Source: Actinoallomurus soli
GTDB taxonomy: Bacteria; Actinomycetota; Actinomycetes; Streptosporangiales; Streptosporangiaceae
Length of the DNA: 64,000 nucleotides
Reading direction: 5' to 3'
Assembly (NCBI RefSeq): GCF_024055715.1
Contig: NZ_JAMXMV010000003.1
Coordinates: 558,001 to 622,000, forward strand
Positions 57,501-63,500 of the stretch are shown piece after piece. The position numbers and the translations under genes were made by a program. The first letter of the stretch is position 1. The number at the start of each line of letters is the position of its first letter. The notes under the pieces are model-generated. The model ran no database searches. It was not told the DNA's origin and saw nothing but the letters and a program-made list of their open reading frames with translations.

Positions 57501-60500
57501 TCGGCGGTCCGCTTCCGGACCGTCTTACCGGTCCCGATCTGAACGGCCTGCCGATGCCCCGGGTCGATTCGCAGAATCGCCTGGATGCTGAGCTGATCCT
57601 TCGACTTCGGAAGCTCATACCCCCGGTCGTTGACGTGCTCATCGAGGAGGTCGTTCAGTACCTTCTCGAGCTTCTTCACGTCGCTCTCGCTGACACCGGG
57701 CTTCGGAGCGACCGCGAGGGTGATGACGTGGTGCCGCACCCACGTGCCGTTCGCCGCCTGGATCCGCTGCACATTCGCCCGGACCTGAACGGCCACCCCC
57801 TGCTCCTCGAACTCCTCGCGCGAGTTCACGCCAGAGGTGGCGAAGCTGAACTTCGGATCCAGGCGTTCCGTCTCAACCGGCACCACCGGCGCCTTGGGCA
57901 ATTCCTTCCGCCAGTCGGCCGGGCGCGCTTGCCTGGCCACCTTCTTCGCGGGCTCCTTCACCGGCTTCACCGGCCCGACCCGCCGATGAGCCCACGTCCG
58001 CAGCGTCACCGAATCGAACGCGTACGCAGGTGAGGCGTCGGCCGACCGCCGGCGCGGCGGCGCACTCGGCGCCGGGAACGTCCAGTCCGGTTCCTCCCAC
58101 GGCTGGGCCACCAGACCACCGACCGGGTCCACGTCGATGGCCGAGTTCACCTCACCCGAACCCGGCACCCAATCCATCAAATCGGGAGCAGAAGGGTCCG
58201 CCTCATAGCCGGCATAGGGGTCCCACCCAGGATCGAACTCCAGCGTTCCCTCCGCCTCCAGGAAAGCAGCGCCACCAAAATCCGGAACGGTCGACCCAGC
58301 ACCTGGCGAATCCTGTCGCACAACGGCGGAAGACCGATCATCGCCAGACTCCCCCGCCGGCCCACCGTCCACGGCATTACCAGACCGGGCCCCTTCGTCA
58401 GCCAGGCCTTCCGGCTCCTCCGGCCTAGGCCCTTCAGCCGACCTGGCCGGCCCCAAACGAAAGGCCGGATCCCCGTCTACCGGTCTTGCAACGATCAGCC
58501 GAGGGTTACGCGGGTCATCCCCAATCCTCTGGAGGAGATCGCGGAGAGCGCTCGCGAACGTAGTGTAATGGACCTCCCTATCCCAGACCTTTTGCATTAG
58601 GTCGGCCCTCGTCACGATATTCCCGTGATTGATGGCGAGATGCCGCAACATCTTCCACTGATTGCCGGACAATTCAATCGGCATTTTGTCCTTACGGACC
58701 TCACCACCGACCACATCGATCGCGAGATCTTCGACCCGCACCCACTCGACCGCGAGCTCCGACGCACCCAGTTCACGCGGCCCAAAACGCCAGACCGGAC
58801 CTTCATCCGTGTTAACCGGGATGATCAGCTGAGTTTCCCCCGGAACATCCTTGATATTCGCACGGAGGCCTTTGCGAGTCTTGTAGTAAGAGTTACTGTG
58901 AGGCGGCTCGCCCCTCCAGACTGCCTGGATCATCTCGGTTCGCGGCACGGGATGACCGTGATTGTTGGCGAAGTACATCAACATCTTGCGCTGGTAACCA
59001 AGCAGCGTGATCTGTTCCCCGCTCTTGCGGACTTCGCCACCGGCGGCCAGATCGATCTCCAGATCCCCGACCCGCAGCAACCGCACCCCGGCGAGGAACC
59101 TCCCCTCCTCCTCCACGAGCAGCGCGCCCCCCGGCAAGTTAGGCCCATACCGGTGAACCACACCCCCCGCATCCACCACAGTGACCGGCACACCACGCTC
59201 GCGTCCCAGGACCTTCGCCATCGCATCGTTGAACTCACCACCACGAACCCCCTCGGCCACACGCGCACGGAACTCCTCCACCGACGACACCTCGGTCGGC
59301 AACTCCGCCGCCGTTATGCGATTCCCCACCCACTCACGCAATGCGTCCACCGTGCCAGGGGCACCTTGCGCGACAGCGCCCAACGACATCACCAACGCCT
59401 CAGCGAATCCATCACCCACAGCCCCCACTGGCTGCAACAAGAACTCCACACCGCCAAACACAACACCCCGCCGGCCCACCCGCAAAAAGACACCCGAAGC
59501 CACCGAAGAAGACGCCGTGGCCACCTCGGATACCTCAGGCCTGGGCCCTTCCGCCAATGTGGCAGGCCCGAAGCGCAAGCCCTTGATTTTGCCATCGCGA
59601 TCCGCAACGATCAGGTTTTTCCCAATCTTTTCACGAAGGCGATTAACGGTCTTCTCGTACGTCCAATCACTGACTTTCCTTCCCCCCCAGACCGCCCGCT
59701 CCACCTTGTCTCGCTGCAGGACTTCCCCGCGATGCTCGACGAAGTACTCGAACATCCGCCGTACGGGTCCGACCAGATTGATCCGCTCCCCGCCCTTGAA
59801 GACCTCCTGCCGGTAGATTTCAAGATTTCCGATCCTCAGCGGTTCCTCGGCGCCCGAACCGGCCCCCGGTTCCGAACGCCCTCGGCCCGCCGCCACATCT
59901 TCGCCCCCGAACCCATCCGCGAATCCGCTACCGGAATCCGGTGCCCCTTCGCGGAGACCGCCCGACGACTCACCGGCCCGCTCGCCGATCTCCGCGCCCG
60001 AGCCCGGAGACCCCGAACCCTCCGCAGGCTCCCAATCCATCGCCGGCCACACAGCATCCGGATTCGGAGTAGAGAGGTTCACGTCGTCATAGAAGTTGTC
60101 CCACCAAGGATCTCCGAGCTCCAGCCATTCCTCCGCTCCCACGAAATCAACGCCATCAAAGTCCGGAACAACGGATCCAGCGCCCGATGAATCCTGTCGC
60201 ACAGCGGCGGAAGACCGAGCATCATCAGACTCTTCCGCAGGCCCACCATCCACGGCACTACCGGACCCGACTCCTACGCCGGCCCGGCCGTCCAGCCCCT
60301 CCGGTATGAGCCCCTCAGCCGATCCGGCGGACCCAAAACGAAAGGTCGGATCCTGGCGACCATTGCGAACTATAGCGATCAGGTCTTTCCCGATCTTTTT
60401 CTGGAGTTGGAGGAGAGTCCGCCAGAACGGCTCACTAGCGATGTCCTTACCCCAGACCTCTTGAATCAGGTCGGTCTTCGCCACGAAGTCCCCGCGTTTG

Positions 60501-63500
60501 TCGACGAAGAACTTCAACATCCTCCATTCGACGCCGGACAGCACGATCGGCTTTTTGTCCTTACGGACCTCGCCACCGACCAGATCGATCGCGAGATCTT
60601 CAACCCGCACCCACTCGACTGCGACCTCTGACGCACGCAGTTCACGCGGTCCAAAACGCAAGCCCGGACCCACATCCGTGTTAACCGGGATGATCAGCTG
60701 AGATTCACCCGGAACATCCTTGATTCTTCTACGGAACCCTCGGTGTGCCTCGAAACTCCCGATGTGAGACTGATCGCCGCGAATTACCTTGATGATCTCG
60801 GTTCGCGGCACGGGATGACCGTGATTGTTGGCGTAGAGCATCAACATCTTGCGCTGGTAAGCGAGCGGCGTAATCTGTTCCCCGTTCTTGCGGACGACGC
60901 CACCGGCGGCCAGATCGATCTCGAGATCCCCGACCCGCAGCAACCGCACCGCGGCGAGGAACCTCCCCTCCTCTCCCTCCACCACCAGCACGCCCACCGG
61001 CGAGTCAGGCCCGTACCGGCGGACCACACCATCCGCACCCACCACGGTGACCGGCGTCAGATGCCACCCGACCACCATCGCCTTTCCATGATTGACCCAG
61101 CCGCCACGAACACCGTTCTCCAACAGCTCCTGGAAGTCCGCCACCGACGACAGCTCAGCCGGCACATCTTTCGGCGTCACCTTCTCGATCACGAACTGAT
61201 TCAAATCACGCACAATGCCAGGCGCACGCTCCACCCCAGCAGCGCGCAACGACTCCACCAACGCCTCGTCGAATCCATCACCCGCAGCCCCCACCACCGG
61301 CTGCAAGAAAGACTCCGCTCCCCAGAACACAACACCCCGCCGACCAACCCGCTCAAGAACCTTCGTAGCCACCGATGAAGATTCAACCGGTGCCGCCTCC
61401 GAACCGGCCACCGATTCCGAACGCCCCGGGCCCGCCTCGAGATCTTCGGTCTCAGGCCAACCCGACGCCGACACACCACCCGCGGCCGGATACGGGGCGA
61501 CCTTCCAAACCTCGATCAAATCCTTGACCAGGAGCTGGAACCTCGGCAGTGAGTTGCCGTAACCGTGCTTCTCCTGCGCCGTCTTGTACAGACCCGTAAC
61601 GACGACCTTCCCATCCGCCAGGTCTTTGGCTCTCCTCTGTAGCAGTGTCAGAAGCGCGTCACTTACTCCGTTCGACGACCACCTATCACGCCAAAGAGCC
61701 CACGCATCACCGTTCGCGTACTTCACCTTCCACTTCTCGGCTGTGACCCATTCCTGAAAACTTCTCAACGAACCGTTGTAGCCCTTTTCACGAGCTTCCT
61801 GGAACAGGTCTTCCACCCGCATTGCGCCTTGCCCAAGCGCCGGCAGATTTTCCTTAATCATCGCACGGGCTTCTGCAATGGCGTTGCGGGTTCCCAAGTT
61901 GCGGGTTCCCGGGTTGCGGGTTCGCATGGCGTCCGGCTCGGCCGAGCCGAGAATGGGGTTGCGGGTTCGCATGGCGTCCGGCTCGGCCGACCCGAAACGA
62001 TAGCCAGAATCCCGCTCTGTAACGATCAGCCGAGGATTGCCCGGATCGTCCCCAATGTTCCTACGGAGATTATGAATGAGATCCGAGATCGCGGCTTGAG
62101 TAACGTCCCTACCCCAAACATCTCGGATCAGGTCGTCCTTCGTCACCAAGTTCCCGCGACTGCCGGCGAAGTACTTCAACAGCTTCCACTGGAGGTCGGA
62201 CAGCTCGATCGCCTTTTTGTCCTTACGGACCTCGCCACCGATCACATCGATCGCGAGATCTTCGACCCGCACCCACTCGACCGCGACCTCCGACGCACGC
62301 AGTTCACGCGGTCCAAAACGCAATACCGGGCCCACATCCGTGTTAACTGGAATGATCAGCTGAGATTCACCCGGTACATCTCCGAGCTTCTTTCGAAGCT
62401 TCCGGAGCCCATCGCTAGTAGCGCGGCGGGTATTGCGATCATTGACGTCAGGCTGATCGCCCCGGATTGCCTGGTTCATCTCGGATCGCGACACGGGATG
62501 ACCGTGATTATTGGCGAAGAACATCAACAGTTCGCGGTCGAGAGGGGACAGCTTGATCTGTTTCCCGTTCCTGCGGACGACGCCACCGGCGGCCAGATCG
62601 ATCTCGAGATCCCCGACCCGCAGCAACCGGACCGCGGCGAGGAACCTCCCCTCCTCTCCCTCCACCACCAGCACACCCACCGGCGAGTCAGGCCCGTGCC
62701 GGCGGACCGCCCCATCCGCGCGCACAACCGTCACCGGAACACCCAGGCGCCCCACCACCTTCGCCATCGCATCATTGAAGTCACCACCACGAACACCACC
62801 CGCCACGTGCGCACGGAACTCCTCCACCGACGACACCCCGGTCGGCAACTCCGCTGCCGTGATGCGATTTCTCACCAACTCCCGCAATCCATCGACCGTG
62901 TGGGGAGCACGCAAGGCAACAGCACTCAACGACTCCGCCAACGCCTCGTCGAATCCGTCACCTACAGCCCCCGCCACCGGCTGCAAGAAGAACTCCACCC
63001 CACCGAACACAACACCCCGCCGACCAACCCGTTTAAAGAGATCCGAGGTTGCCGAAGAGGACGCCGTAGCCGCCGAAGACACCGCTGAAACCGCCTCGGC
63101 GGCGGAACCGCCCGAGCCCTGTGCGGCAGTCGAACGCCTGAACGGCGGCGCGGACGGCGCGGCGAACAACGGCTCCTCGTCCCGGTCACCGACCACCGGA
63201 TACAGCCCTGAAAGCCCCCCGTTCGCATGGCGTTCCGGGGGTGCTCCTCCGACGGTCGGCGTGGCATCGGCCGCGGTCGTCTCGGCCGGAGCCGCGCCGG
63301 GGGCCTCGATGCCGCTCCGGCTCGTCCCATCGCCGCCCGCCGTGGCGGCTTTGGCGGGAGGCCCGTACTCGGTCTGCGCTCCGGTGAACGGGTCGCTCAC
63401 CAGGAAGGTGACGCCGAGGCGCGCCGCGAGCTCGCCGAAGAAGGGGGCCCCGTCCGCCGGGCCGGGTGTTCCCGGCCCGGCGGACAGCGGACCCGGATCC

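Noticed and set aside
58445-63060. Interpretation of the winged-helix repeats as separate response-regulator genes
   Set aside because: The reading frame is continuous from the right edge to 42509 without stops, and no internal ribosome sites or receiver domains accompany the winged helices.
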